From contig NC_135241.1 of NCBI RefSeq assembly GCF_947623445.1, positions 7,690,501 through 7,754,500 on the forward strand: DNA of 64,000 bases. Direction: 5' to 3'. Origin of the DNA: Clavelina lepadiformis. Its lineage: Eukaryota; Chordata; Ascidiacea; Aplousobranchia; Clavelinidae. The notes under the pieces were generated by a model. That model saw only the letters and a list, made by a program, of their open reading frames with translations, had not been told where the DNA came from and did no database searches. The first letter of the stretch is position 1, and each line of letters opens with the position of its first letter. The translations under genes and the position numbers were made by a program. This document shows positions 35,501-47,013 of this stretch, piece by piece.

Positions 35501-38500
35501 CCTGACGTCATTTGTGTGTTTCTTAGATGTCTATCTCTTGTATATGATTTAATGTGATCTTATATTACGTTTTCACAGCACAGCCCCACCATTGCTTTGC
35601 AAAATCGCTGTGTCTGGTACCCTTCAGAAGTTGATAGATTTACCATTGAGTTATACGATGTTGTTGTGGTATAGCCTAAACCGAATTTGTCGATCAAGAT
35701 TGCGCATCCCTTTTTGTTTTAGGGAACTGTTAAACATTACAATTAAGTATTGGCCCTGAAAAATCAACTTCTGCATACAAGCAATAATGGAATGAAATGA
35801 ATGTAATGGTGTCAAGTCGGAAAAAGTTCCCAATATTAACTTTTTTCTGATGTTTATATTGATCGAACGCGAATATTGTTTCGTCGTGATTATTGAAGCA
35901 AATTTAATAACCCAACACTGTTTTCCTAGTCTAGTGAACGTGTAGAATTGCTTTGTAACGAAACGGTTTCGAAAATTTTTTATTGACAAAGTTTCTAATT
36001 CGAGTTTACCCTCACTTGGTATGGATTCGTCGTTTTGCAATACAAAATATGATGTACAGTCCTAATGGCCGTGTAAACACTGTTTTTCAAATGCTGTAAT
36101 TATTTTCCCTTTAAAGGACTACTCAGCTATATCCGCTTTAAGAATTAAGATGTCGGTGATGATAAGATAGACGTTATCTGTATTTATATTCGTGAATGGT
36201 ATTGGTAATATCAAAGCGCAGCCCCCGGCCGTTGAATTTTCGTGCTGTTGCTTTGTAATTTCGATTAGGTCGTTTTGTTTGGCCTTCCCGGTCGCCGTCA
36301 CCCCTGTAAAAAAAGAAAAGAAATTGTAATTTTCAACAGACCAACATCATCACAAATATTTGTGCAAGTTAATGGTTGGTGAAAGTGGACTATAAGCAAG
36401 TGCCCAAGCACCCTTCATCTATTGATTATTATCGAGCGAATTTGGAATTGAGGAATGAAATTTCCAATCGAGCGTTCGCATCATGACGCCGGTAAACACA
36501 CAAACGGCGACAGACTTGCTGTCTCAAGTTTTTGCCTTGTCTGACGCCAACACATTCTTCCGAAAAGCGTTTGCTGTTTTCCAAACTTTTAACGGTCCGT
36601 GTAAGATTTTTTTCGACCTTCATTTAGCAAGGCAATCACTTCTCATTCCACCAACAGCGACCGCGACATTGTGCATTACTCGTTCCCGTCGAAGCCAAGC
36701 CAATTGCTCGACAATGTTGCATTCAGCCGCCAATGTCATCAAAGGAGCATGCGGTGCCAACCCCCCGCCGAAATCCTTCATAATTTAGAAAAAAAATATG
36801 CCAAGGCGTCGTGATTAGTTTGTAAATATGTCGGCAAGCCCTTGATCTGTCTTCGTGCATCATTGCGCACATAACATGATCTGCTTTTTAAACCAAGAGC
36901 TTCAAACTCATCTCCAGATGACGTAGTCTGAGAGCGTTATGTGCATTTTTCAGATTCGTGGGAAAAAAGAGTTTAAATGTAAAGAGTCGAAATATAATCG
37001 ATTAGGTCAACAGTCAACACTGGTCGGGGCCTCTCTGTTGTAGAAATCTGCGCTAAATGCAAGGTAACACGCGTCTGCCAAGTCACGCTGAGCACCGCAA
37101 CACGGCCACATTTTAAGTCCTTGTTCGTGGATCTGTTGCCTGCCTGACGCGGATTTGTAGCAAAAACAAGCTTTGACAATCTGACTATACCGGACATTGT
37201 TGCAGTTGTCAGTTCAGCACTGTCAGAAATATACTCCGTGTCACAAAACTGCATGGCATTTGAGACAAATTCTTTGTCTTGAGTTTTACGAAAGACGTTG
37301 GTATCTCGGATGCAGCAAATCGCTAATCTTATCGCATCATGGTTGACTGTTTACCGCCGTCTTATCCTCTTTTACATGTTTTGCATCGCTACCTCGTTTG
37401 CCCAAAACTTCTATATCCTTCTCAAAAGTTATTATTTTGTTTACCTGTAATCCCCATTTGGACACGCGCCGCTTATCTACCACAAAGATATCTACCTGTA
37501 TCTATCCAGCCAGACTATGGCCCGCTGTCACTTACACGCGCTGTGGGCTGATAGGATCTCTTTCACCAGACATCAACCAGCCAGCCGGCTTCGGCTTAAT
37601 TCATTGCTAGAGTTTTGGTCGCGAATGTCGTGTCTTCGTTACATTTTTTACCTTGCAACCTTCTACGTTGTTGGATGGTTTATCTGAAATTGTGTTTGTT
37701 GTAGACTGCCAGCGACGCGTAAAAGTTATCCTGAAGAATGCAGAAGCCGAAGATGTGCAATCATTTCGACAGTTCATGGAGGAATTTCTTGATAAAGGTG
37801 AGTTGAATATCGATGATTCAACCAATATTTAATGGATTATGCCACCGGTTATCCTGGTCCCCAAAATACAAATTGTACCGCTTTGAACGGAATTTTTTGG
37901 TGGATAACAGTGCATTGTGTTCCAACCACCTCAAAGCTTTTACCTGTTTACTTTTCTTGTTTTTTCACGATACTGCGTTTGAAGTCTTAGTTTTACGGCA
38001 AGTTTTATTTACTCCCAGCAGCGTATGAATGCGATATATAAGGGGGCTCTGATCTGCAAATTAACTTTTAGAATATCAGATTAAGAAATTCACCGCCGAT
38101 GGTGCACACTTTTATTTGATCGTGATTTTGCGGCAATGATGCCTCTTCTTGCCTGATTCCCATCTTCCTTATTCGGCCGTGCGCCTTATAATTGGCTAAC
38201 TTTATTTTGATTATTATAATAATCGTCGTGTATGGATATATATACGATCGTAATTTGTATATATATCGTAATTGGACGAGTTTGAAATGATAAAGCGCCT
38301 CGGATAAGCTTGTAATATGAAGCATTATTGCCGATTAACGATGGTCCCCTTTGTGTATCTGCTTATTACAGACCTGTAGTCTATAACCGTTATTCTTTCA
38401 CAGCGTTTGTCGTATCGGGTTTTGTAATTTGACCTTTGCTGACTGCCGATCATCGACATAAATACCTTCAATTAGTTACATCATGTATGTTTGAAATACT

Positions 38501-41500
38501 TTTCTATTTCACAGCCTTCTCCCAAACTGAAGACACTCAGAAGGCCATCGAGAAATCACAGAAATGGTATACCAAATATGTTCATATAGCCATACTTGTT
38601 ATTTATTTGAAGCGCAATTACAAGTAAAGTTTAAAATTACGCGGTATCGTCACCTTTCGACCGCGAGCTTTGTTTATGGTTATTTTTTGTGTAAACAAAT
38701 GTAGACGAGGAAAGTTAAAATACAACGTTGCGGACCTTGCTTTAAATGGTTATGTATATGCTTTTGTTTTAGGAATCAGTCTTGCAGTATCGGCAAATGG
38801 CTTTAATATAGCTGTTGCCGCTTGCCCGGCTATAAAGTTCTTTTTGCAGAGATGAAACGATTTCGTTTTCCATCTAATCTTTTCCATTTAAAGAGGCGCC
38901 TTGACTTCTGCTCTGTCTCCAATTAGCTACTATTATGAATACCACATAATACTAATCATCTGAATTACCCTCAAAAACATGCGTTTGTTGCTCGAGTTAT
39001 GGCAGTAAACCCCGCTTTCATGCCCGTCCACAAATGTTTGCGGGCTCATTAAGAAAAATCGATTGAAGCACGTAATTTTACGTCGCGGTAACGTTTTCTC
39101 AGACAAAGTTTCGTAAAAAATACAAATGTTTTGCAAGTGGATGTTTTTGGTAAATTTGCAAGAATAATTTTCTCATTATTTGTATTTTACTTTACCGAAA
39201 GTAAATCGTATCCGTCGTTTTTAAAAAGCTGTCTGATGTGTTTTGTGTAATTAATTTCTGTCGCACGCCGTTACGTAACGATGTCATCTTAGCTGTTTCC
39301 ACGAATTTGAAAAATTACCATTCACTCAATCGAGCACTGTTTATTGTTGTAGGGACGCGCCTAATCGACCAACTTTCGTAGTTTTACCGTTGGGGCATTA
39401 GTTTGTGCAAGTCTGAGTTAAGAAGCTTTCTGGTTCCGTTGGGCGCCGCAGGCCGAGTCTTTATCGGTTATTGCAGTAATTGTGGCGCCCAACATCGCTT
39501 CGCCTGACCCGTTAGTTTTATAACAAAACACGGACACTTTCGCTTGTATAATTTTTTCGTTTTCAAGCAAGTCGTTTTGTTCTATCGACGGTTGCGAAGA
39601 ATGCCAGATATATCGATCGGCTTTTGGCAATGAAAATGGTGTTTTTCCGCAAAATTTACCTTTAGTCCCGATTTTTCTAATGCCATGGGACCTAATGTAT
39701 TATACTGATTTGATTTAATAAGCATGAACCATCCGCCGATGCATTAGCATTACAACGCATTTCGTTATTTTTGTCTCTCGGGATCGCAAAATAATATGGG
39801 CGTATTGATTTTACGTTATTGCCATGCCATTACAGTAACATGTCGCCAACATGACATGCTTTACGTCTTTATCCAAATAACCATCTAGCTCCAATGCAAT
39901 GTAAAAATATCGGCTCGTTTGTTTCGAAAATTGACTTTAATTTAAATCCCAGTCGGCGTCTTAAGGTCGAAATTCCTCTTTATCTTTACGTAAATCTAAC
40001 AAGCGTAACCGTCAAAAAACGTCATTTAGCAAAATGACGAGCTATTTTTTTCCCTGTCGCCAATTGTAACAGCCCCTGTACTCGACTGACGATCGACTTG
40101 GAATATAATTTTAAGAGAATTTGGCTTCCAATTATGACAAGAGACGTATCCGTTTGCATTCAGTCACGAAGCTTTTTTATGATCTGTTTTGTCAAAACTA
40201 TATTAAATTTATGGAGAGATCTTGCATAACGTTAATATAATATCATTAAGAGGTTGCAAGATAAACATGGCCAACGGCATATACAAGAACAAGAATTTGT
40301 CCAATACGTTAGTGACAGTATTTGAAACGATGCAAACACAACGACAAAACGATTTTGGGCGTAACTGCATGTGGCAAAGTTGCTGGCCTACATTGCAAGA
40401 ATTAAAATTGACATTGCAAAGTTACCACCCGGACGTTGATATTGATCCCACTTACAGATCGACATGCCTTGACGCGATTATATGCTTACCACAATGTTAA
40501 GCATGTATGGTCGGTAGACGACTGTCGTGCATCTTCAGGAAAGCGATTAGTCGCAAGCCAATTGTCTCTGTAAGTGGGCTTACACTGGCGTCGGATTCTT
40601 GTTATCGAATACAATAAGTAAATAGTTAGGTTGTGTTTTATTGAGATTTTAACCTTAAGAACCGCCTTATTTATGCCCAAGCAAAAGAAAATGTCTCTTT
40701 AATGGCCCTGGCCTGAATATCGGTTGAACTTTGTATATAACAGTGTACGCAGATAAATAGATTTCCAGCGTTTTAGTAGATAACTTTCATGTGGAAGCCT
40801 GTTGATCTCTCGTTCTAGGCTATTTGAAATGCTGATATTTATTCGATTAACATTTTCCCGCACATTGAAGTAAAGTTAAAAGACATTTTACCTCCCGCAG
40901 TATATCCCTGACATCTCCGTTGTCGTGGTTATTATGTTTTTGATGGATCAAATCCGTTGTTGCGTAGTCGCCTGTTTTGGTGGAAGCATACTTAGTTGTG
41001 GTCAGCACGCTTCCAGTATTAGTTACCCACACACTGTTAAGGGTTTTTCCTCACGCTATACAGACTCTCTGTTGTGTTTTCCTTGTACGATATGTTCGGT
41101 CAAGTTGCTTACCTTGTCCTGAAGCAAGATTTACAACTTCAGCCAGCCGATAAGAATTATGAAAACAAACATTGTATTTTATTATCAGATATTCAACAGG
41201 CACTTGCAGGCTCCCTGGGTGTATCTTGTCCGCTATCGGAGCTAAGATATGGATATGTGTTTCGCGCGATAATATTTTTAGGAGCTTTATCACTCAAACG
41301 GGAGAAGCGGATTCGAAAAAAGCGTTAACAATTTCCATTCAATTTTCTTTTATTAATCCTGGTAAAACGGCACACGCCATGCTTTAGCGAGATGCGGAAT
41401 CCTTTTGTGTTCTTTTTCTTCCATAAGCAGCCAAAGTTGTTTTTGTTATTTAGTTTCGAATCTACAGCGAACTACTTCAATGTAACAGGCAAGACTTCTA

Positions 41501-41770
41501 AGCCGGTTTCTCCGAAAGATTTTTTCTCCCTCTGGTTACCATTTACTGCTGATCTTAACCAGCTTTGGCCGATGCAGATCCGGAAAATCCTCCAGGAAAT
41601 GTAAGTCTTGTCTTCGATTTGCCGTTCTGTATTTTTTGTAATTCTTTTATAATCCGAATGTTGTTGCCAGGAGTCTAGAGGCGAGGAAGGTGGTTGAAGA
41701 GAGACAAAAACCCCAGAAGATCAAAGTTCGGACTCAACAGAGTTTGGTAAAGCAAAAAACTTCCTTTTAA
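20526..41770 (+). CDS. fmn: Formin, FMN1/FMN2 (cappuccino) class
   Basis: Actin-nucleating formin. Exons: 20526-20720, 24665-24968, 25053-25152, 25318-25373, 25847-25945, 26740-26815, 27099-27202, 27350-27492, 27846-28023, 28170-28232, 29262-29305, 29429-29548, 29702-30149, 30241-30334, 30438-30561, 30668-30761, 30859-30920, 31037-31134, 31950-32079, 32226-32295, 34195-34328, 34512-34641, 37705-37797, 38515-38566, 41454-41600, 41671-41770; about 1085 aa. FH1 polyproline lies near residues 553-630. FH2 runs from EPVKPMKPLYWTKIKL (~650) to the end, with the KRSQAVAIF helix and the GNYMNGGNRTRGQADGF then LSKLKDVK lasso/post region, both actin-binding hallmarks. EPxxPMKPLYWT and the lack of an N-terminal GBD/DID place it with FMN1/FMN2. 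Met201 begins MGNGDSK, like the MGNQ(D/E)GK of FMN2 and FMN1. The first exon is the least certain: it has a GTTAGT donor and keeps frame. Confidence 0.95.
20725..20755. repeat. Perfect 31-bp palindrome
   Basis: GTAATGTAACTTACA, a single central T, then its exact complement. It starts 5 bp into the predicted first formin intron and could form a 15-bp hairpin in the nascent transcript next to the donor site. Confidence 0.85.
21777..21867. mobile_element. Short hairpin element, copy 1
   Basis: Diverged relative of the 102-bp element at 22941-23042. It shares 'tatactagaccccagctac', 'aaattgtgacgtcat', 'gtgcactt' and the terminal 'actagaccc'. The left arm ('agtgcacgtaacc') is shorter and degenerate. 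Confidence 0.5.
22393..22874 (-). pseudogene. hAT transposase fossil (C-terminal dimerisation region)
   Basis: On the minus strand an open frame of about 128 codons contains FWQELNHEQFPYLKKETNRI and CEQSFSAMKQIKSARRNLL then LLVATKTNFLPDL, the C-terminal hAT dimerisation region of the ZBED/GTF2IRD2-like type. The N-terminal DNA-binding and catalytic regions are absent. A hAT end (complement of CAGTGGTCGGCAAACTGTGG, ending at 22874) lies immediately 5' of this C-terminal piece, so most of the interior was deleted. The opposite end was not found. It cannot encode an active transposase and lies antisense in formin intron 1. Confidence 0.75.
22941..23042. mobile_element. Short hairpin element, copy 2, 102 bp
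   Basis: The ends GGGTCCGGTGTACAAGTGCA and the complement of tgcacttgtatactagaccc form inverted repeats of about 25 bp with three mismatches. The middle contains 'actagaccccagctacgtaa'. It is too small to code, so it is a MITE-like element or the remnant of one. Confidence 0.6.
24127..24148. repeat. TA microsatellite
   Basis: About 11 TA units in formin intron 1. A second TA/AT run lies in intron 4 at 25630-25653. Confidence 0.9.
25630..25653. repeat. TA microsatellite
   Basis: About 12 AT units between the formin exons ending 25373 and starting 25847. Confidence 0.9.
26204..26547. mobile_element. hAT-type MITE, 344 bp
   Basis: Inverted ends CAGGGTTGCCAT...ATGGCAACCCTG and a perfect 8-bp target duplication, tgtatagg (26196-26203 and 26548-26555). 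Inside is a series of 'tccttattt' repeats. It is non-coding and lies in the formin intron between the exons ending 25945 and starting 26740. Confidence 0.9.
28816..29202. mobile_element. Pogo/Tigger-type MITE, 387 bp
   Basis: Flanked by TA on both sides (28814-28815 and 29203-29204). The left end CAGTGAAATCCACTTCATAT and right end ...aataagcgaagtcgactg form a degenerate inverted repeat. Its right part matches the remnant at 525-637. It lies in the formin intron between exons ending 28232 and starting 29262. Confidence 0.75.
32296..34194. other. Long formin intron within the FH2 region
   Basis: About 1.9 kb separating the GNYMNGG exon from the GNRTRG exon. I recognise no transposon, repeat or RNA gene in it. 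It is one of four long introns near the Gremlin side of the formin. Confidence 0.5.
34642..37704. other. Long formin intron (3.1 kb)
   Basis: No coding exon, recognisable transposon or simple repeat seen. The base composition looks less AT-rich, with more CpG than the introns upstream (for example 36220-36800 and 37000-37160). A candidate for non-coding regulatory sequence, on position only. Confidence 0.45.
38567..41453. other. Long last-but-one formin intron (2.9 kb)
   Basis: No recognisable transposon or coding exon. It joins a 52-bp exon to the exon starting 41454; the junction restores KCFESTANYF, which matches the family, so no exon seems to be missing. It is the closest long intron to the Gremlin gene and a candidate regulatory segment on position only. 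Confidence 0.45.
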
Positions 41771-44700
41771 AGTTTCTAATCTTAATACATGCTTTGGTGG
41801 AGGAATCATTAACATCCATTATCCCTCTCTTGCTCTCTGGGAAGATGTCTCCCTATCTTTTAACCAGAATTGTCTAGGCGAGGGAGAAATTTCGATTTAC
41901 TTTTAAAAAAGTCAGTTACTGTAAAATGTAGTCACGGGCACGTCGGGCGCCTATGTCTCATAGATAGAATAACGCCCCACAGTGCTGTCGTTGACACGTC
42001 GTCAGTTTGCAGGCGGAAGCACAACGTTGTATTTTATGTTTGCTTTTTCCATTTGTGGCACATGTGCGTCGGAATTACACGTGTAGGCGAAACCCTGAAA
42101 TCAAATCGTGAGCAAGTGACCCGTGTTATCCTATCGTAACTTACCTAACTCGCTGTTATATAAATATGCTTGTACAATTATGTCAATCAAGGGTTTATGC
42201 GCCACTTGAGCACAGTAGCGACCATTTTGTGGGAACGTTAGGATGTTGTTGTCTATGCGTATTGGCAATCGACGCGTTGGCCCGTGGCTAGGTCCTGGTA
42301 AGATGAGGGTCGCTATAAACAGTCAACTTTCACCTCTGTGAGATTTGTTTATGTCACTTAACACGTAGTAGTGTGATCGCGCGCCGACAAGATGATAAGA
42401 GATAGCCGAGACTAAGCATTGTAGTAACCCGCGAACATCATCACAGGCGCCATCGTTGCTTTCCCATCTGTTCTAATTTCATTGACTGCGGTATGGGCCC
42501 TTTTGATGTAGCAACAACCGTACACGGAGTCGCTTTTGTCATGACAGGTTTTAGATTTCAACTTGCCTCGAGAAAGCGTCGTACGCTTCCCGCCCACAAC
42601 GGCTGGCGTTCTCGGATATGATTGTGTTTCTTTCAATCGCAGCATATTGTGGGAAAATTAAAATTCGTTCAACGCGTATATCGCTATATGCCGTCCGAGA
42701 AACAAAATGACGTATTACAATGTTCGTTCTTTCCATCGCTTTGTGTCGCTTTAGTGTCCGTTCGCTGACTAATAGTTAACAGGGCGGCCGGGACTGTAAT
42801 TGCTTACACGGAGTTAAGGCTATCGGGCCATTGAATGGGTAGTTAGACGCCGAAATTGGATCCTTGCAAATACGAGGAGACTCTGCGTCGTCAAACTTCT
42901 CCACTTCTGCGATCTGTACTCGGCAGGCGCCGTCATTGGATACTAAACTAATATGGATACGACACAAACAAAGATAGACAACCCAGTCAGCCTTTTCTTT
43001 AAGATCAAAAGCAAAATCTCAAACGTATGCCGGCATATGCACGGACGATTTTCTAAAATACAGATACAATAGAAAAGCAGCAAATACGTTTTATTCTTCC
43101 CAACGTGGGCTTATGTGCTGTATTAGTCGTACGATAACCGTTGGAACAATGTTTCAAAATCACCCGCGATTTCCGCTTTTGAACGATACAATGATGGACG
43201 TCAGGCGGCCTCAGCTGGACAAGTGAAAGGAATCAATTAGGTGGTAGTGATTTGCGGAAACAGAGAAATCAAACAGATTCTTTGTCGTCTAACAAACGTC
43301 GTTCCAAGTGTTATTTTAGGATCGACGTCTCTTTGAAAGGCGTGTCCTCGTCTGCGGTCGCGTTTTCGGGATCGTATTTCTGCAGGGAACGAAACCAACA
43401 AAATTGCATATTTTCCGCCCATCCATATATCTCGAAGTGACGAATTTAGCTGCGGTATCTTCTAAGATATTCGATACCTTATACCAACTCGTTCGCTGTT
43501 TGCCGCCAAGGATGAGCCTATTGTCTTGTTGACAGAATTTAAAAACAGGCGCCAGTAATGTCGTGGCATAAATAACGTCATATTGCGTTGACATCATTTC
43601 ATTTACGTTCGTTTGTGTCTGTTGTCCTTTTAGTGGCGCAAACCTACCAACTCACAAATGAAGATGGATTTGGTTTTAATTCAGCGTTCACATGAAACAA
43701 GGTATCAAGCTGCGACCGTGTGCTTTCGTACAAGAAACCTGCATTAACTACTTCCTGACAGAGTTGTTTCCAAAAGCAGCCCTTGACAGCGACATAGAAA
43801 GCGAATTATCGAATTTTCTTACCGCACAAAATCGTCCGCATTAGGACTTTCATAGATGAAAGCGTATGGCGCCCAAAGCCAAGCAAACCACTTGGGAATT
43901 TCGTTTTTATTCGAATTTGCTGGCGAAGTAGTTCCACATACCACTCAAGTTCAGCGAAAATATTGAAGGCCACAAAAGTCTCCCAGTGAAGTATTTGTGG
44001 TATGCGGGTTGAAATAATGAAACATTCCGTGGGAATTTTTAAATCTTGAGCTTGGTAACTCTAAATTATTCAGTCATCAAGCGCACTATAATTATAGCTG
44101 ATTGATTCAAACATTATTAGACTTGCCATTTATCTCGTCTTGCCATTCGACAACGAAGCGCTTAATTTGCGACACTGACTAATTTTAAGTTCACGATACT
44201 GGGCCCGAATTCAGTAGTTGCCACCAACGCCTTAATTCCAATGCTTTATATTTGTGTGAAGATTAACTATATCATGTATCTCACGCGCTTGGTATTTGCT
44301 AGTGACCACCGTTTAACTAGTACGTGATTTTCAAAGCGTATTTTCGCTTTTAAAGTTGGGTTAAGTGTTTTGCGGTAATGGTTTGCATTTGACAATTAAG
44401 CATCTAATGGTCGTTATATTATTTTTTCAGAAATCCCGTTTATCCCCGCAAGCTGCTTCTTGTTAAAATTGGAACAAGTTTTTAGCAAAGCCATACTGAA
44501 AAAATATTTAGTTTTATCTTCCTCAGATTTTGGTTGGCAATCACGGAAATCTGGATTTTTGCAAGCAAATGAAACACCAACCTTGTAGCGTTAAACTTTG
44601 AAGCACTTCATTGGTAGCATTGTTAAACTTTTGTAAAGACTATTCGTGTCGTAAATTCATAATTTATCGTAATCTCCAAATGGAAAATTCCATTCTTCCC

Positions 44701-46094
44701 TTCTAAATTTTTATGTGTCTTGTATTTTTCTCTAGTGCTTCTATTCTCATGCTTACACGCTATGCTTCCACGAGTAACTTATTTTATCATAATGCTGTAC
44801 TATACCTTTCTGCTTTCATTTATGGTGGGTTATCTTTACAGTGATTCTGTATTAGTTTTATCTTATGTCTACCTTACCGGCACGTTATGCTGCTGATCTC
44901 GTTTCAAATGTACAGTGTTAATTGTAAAGCAGTTTTCTTATTTATCTGTCAGTTGCTGGTTCTGTTTTGCGCAATCATTTTTTATCATTTCCCGCGTGCT
45001 AAAAACTACCTATACTTTGCCCTTACTAACATTTCGCAAAAATATATTTTGTTTCCCTGAATCGGGTGGTTGATGGTGATCGTATAAGTGAATCTTTCCA
45101 TATTTAATTATGTTCACCCTTTGGCCGTCTCAGCTATGCCACGAGCCTATCTTTTATTTATACTGCTTGGGACTGAATGATCCGTCATATTTGTAATATG
45201 AAATTGTATTGAGCAACATTTTGTGATAAAGAAACACATCGACAGTGAAATAAAGAAGAAACGATTTTTTAAAGTCTGTACAAATATTTACGCTTAAGAA
45301 TTTCGTATACACAAAAAAATTACATCGGAACCTCACAAAATACCAAAACTTTCAAAGAGAAAAGCTCGAAAAAACATCTATTTGAAATTCTTTGTGAATT
45401 GCAACATTTAGATGTTACCGAATTTTGTAAAGAATAAGTTTCGCTGTGATAACTGCCGAGTTGATAGCTCATAATGTTGACCGCAAAAGTGCGGATGGGA
45501 ATCAAAACGACATCGTAACCGCTTGCTAACTTACAAAACAACATAATATTTTACAATGTCCTAATTTTAGCATTGCATCATCGTTTAAGATTAACTTCTT
45601 TTATCCGATTACTTAGAGCCTTGTGGCTGCATTCAGCAATTTGTAAGTTGATTAGTTTCTGGAAGCACTTGAGTTTGGTGTTATTTTTTCACGGACACTT
45701 ATAAAATCACTTGTAAATAGCAATTAAAGAAGTACAAAATACACGCATCCGTGTAAAACACCTTTAGAGAGATATTTCGTTTAAAATTGTAGGGAAGAGA
45801 GAATAAATAAGTTTGGTCGAGACAGAAATAACGAATTACAACATAATTTTACGCGACATGGAACTGATGTTCAAGCTTATCTTACTCGCTTGGCTTTAAC
45901 GCCAAGTCTCAGGACAGACAAAGATGCTCGCGAAATTGTATTTGCGAACTAAACAACCCACTGTCCGTCGTCGGACTCCTGAGACTAGCATCTTCCTATC
46001 AACCTGCGTTAATCTCGCTTGGATCAATATAGAAGGTCTCTGGCGATTCCTGGACCTCCTGCTCCAGGAGCGTATCATCCAGCGACAGTTATCA
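41771..46094. other. Gap between the convergent formin and Gremlin 3' ends
   Basis: About 4.3 kb that must hold both 3' untranslated regions. No coding exon, transposon or RNA gene was recognised. The stretch 42200-43900 is visibly richer in G, C and CpG than the surroundings. Open frames in it are short and lack protein-like composition. Confidence 0.5.
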
Positions 46095-46832
46095 CTACCG
46101 ATTGGAAGTGTATCTTGCCGCGATTGAAGTTGCGTTGATTTCGGGACCCGATGATGAGATTACTTCTGGAGATGGCTGCTGCGCCGTTGGAGTCGCGAAT
46201 TTATCCAGATCTGGAACGGCAATGCACGTGCATCCCTTGACTCTCTTCACCTTCTTCGTGATGTGTTTCGACCGCTTTCTCCCTCTTCCACGTTGGCGCT
46301 TACATTTCAAGCGCACTGAGATCCACTCTTCTTTTTTCGGCTTGCAAAAAGAGCAGGATTTAAAGTACTGAGGAATCACGTTCTCTTCTCGTTCGTCAAC
46401 CACGATGTCCTTCGGGATGTAGAATGAGTTGCACTGGCCGTAGCAGAATTGGTTTACGATGACACCGTGGCAATATTTGGTGCGAATGTGTTGTTTCACT
46501 GGTTGCGACTTGCACCAGTCGCTCTTCAAGTATCTCCTCTCGGTGACTATTTTTGCCTTTTCTCCAGTTTTAAGAATGTCTTGATTTCTTTGTCTCCCAC
46601 CACGGCCTCTCTGGCCAGACTTGGCAGATGTCGCAGGGTTTTCATTTTCTCCCGCCGGATTTGGAGCGTTTGAAGCCTGGGCACTTTCTGCATTTAGGTT
46701 GGCATGCTTCTGGGGAGACGGAATTTTTGATTTTCTCCGTCCACCTCTGCTGCGATTGCGCCCGGCAGATGTTGTTGTGGTCAGATTTAAAAGAGCAACT
46801 GCACTTATCATAATCAACAATGATAACTTCAT
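46095..46832 (-). CDS. grem: Gremlin-like secreted BMP antagonist (DAN family)
   Basis: Uninterrupted 245-aa reading frame. Residues 1-23 form a signal peptide (MKLSLLIMISAVALLNL...). A low-complexity basic, Asn/Ala/Gly-rich stretch follows to about residue 95. The C-terminal half is a DAN-type cystine knot with nine Cys, including RRYLKSDWCKSQPVKQHI, the Gremlin signature FCYGQCNSFYIP, and SCSFCKPKK. It ends in a highly basic segment (about 194-214, with RGRGRKRSKHITKKVKRVKG) before the last Cys pair. FCYGQCNSFYIP and SCSFCKPKK distinguish Gremlin from Cerberus, DAN and sclerostin. Vertebrate Gremlin (about 168-184 aa) binds BMP2/4/7, and its coding part is also a single exon. This protein is longer, mainly before the knot. 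The gene is tail-to-tail with the formin. Confidence 0.95.
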   Translation of the reverse strand: MKLSLLIMISAVALLNLTTTTSAGRNRSRGGRRKSKIPSPQKHANLNAESAQASNAPNPAGENENPATSAKSGQRGRGGRQRNQDILKTGEKAKIVTERRYLKSDWCKSQPVKQHIRTKYCHGVIVNQFCYGQCNSFYIPKDIVVDEREENVIPQYFKSCSFCKPKKEEWISVRLKCKRQRGRGRKRSKHITKKVKRVKGCTCIAVPDLDKFATPTAQQPSPEVISSSGPEINATSIAARYTSNR

Positions 46833-47005
46833 TTTAGCATTGATAATGATTCACTTTATAGCTTTTTCAATGTTCGATCCCAGGAACAAGTATAAATTTG
46901 AAACTCTCCTGCACTCGGTTCAGAAAACTCAGAGTTTCCTGTATTATGCTGACAGAATGCAACCAACACAGAACTTTTGATCGTGTAAAAAAACTTTGCG
47001 CTACG

Positions 47006-47013
47006 TATTTATA
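47006..47013 (-). promoter_or_regulatory. Possible TATA box for Gremlin
   Basis: Read on the minus strand the site is TATAAATA within gTTTATAAATAcg, about 175 bp upstream of the Gremlin ATG. A start about 30 bp downstream would leave a ~150-nt 5' leader. It rests on a motif match only; an intron in the leader is not excluded. Confidence 0.35.

Noticed and set aside
36119..37254. Minus-strand open frames of 60-93 codons in a long formin intron
   Set aside because: No family resemblance, no consistent splice sites and no paired exons; treated as intronic chance frames.
46102..46980. Plus-strand open frames across the Gremlin gene
   Set aside because: Antisense to a clear Gremlin coding sequence; their composition reflects the complementary basic codons.
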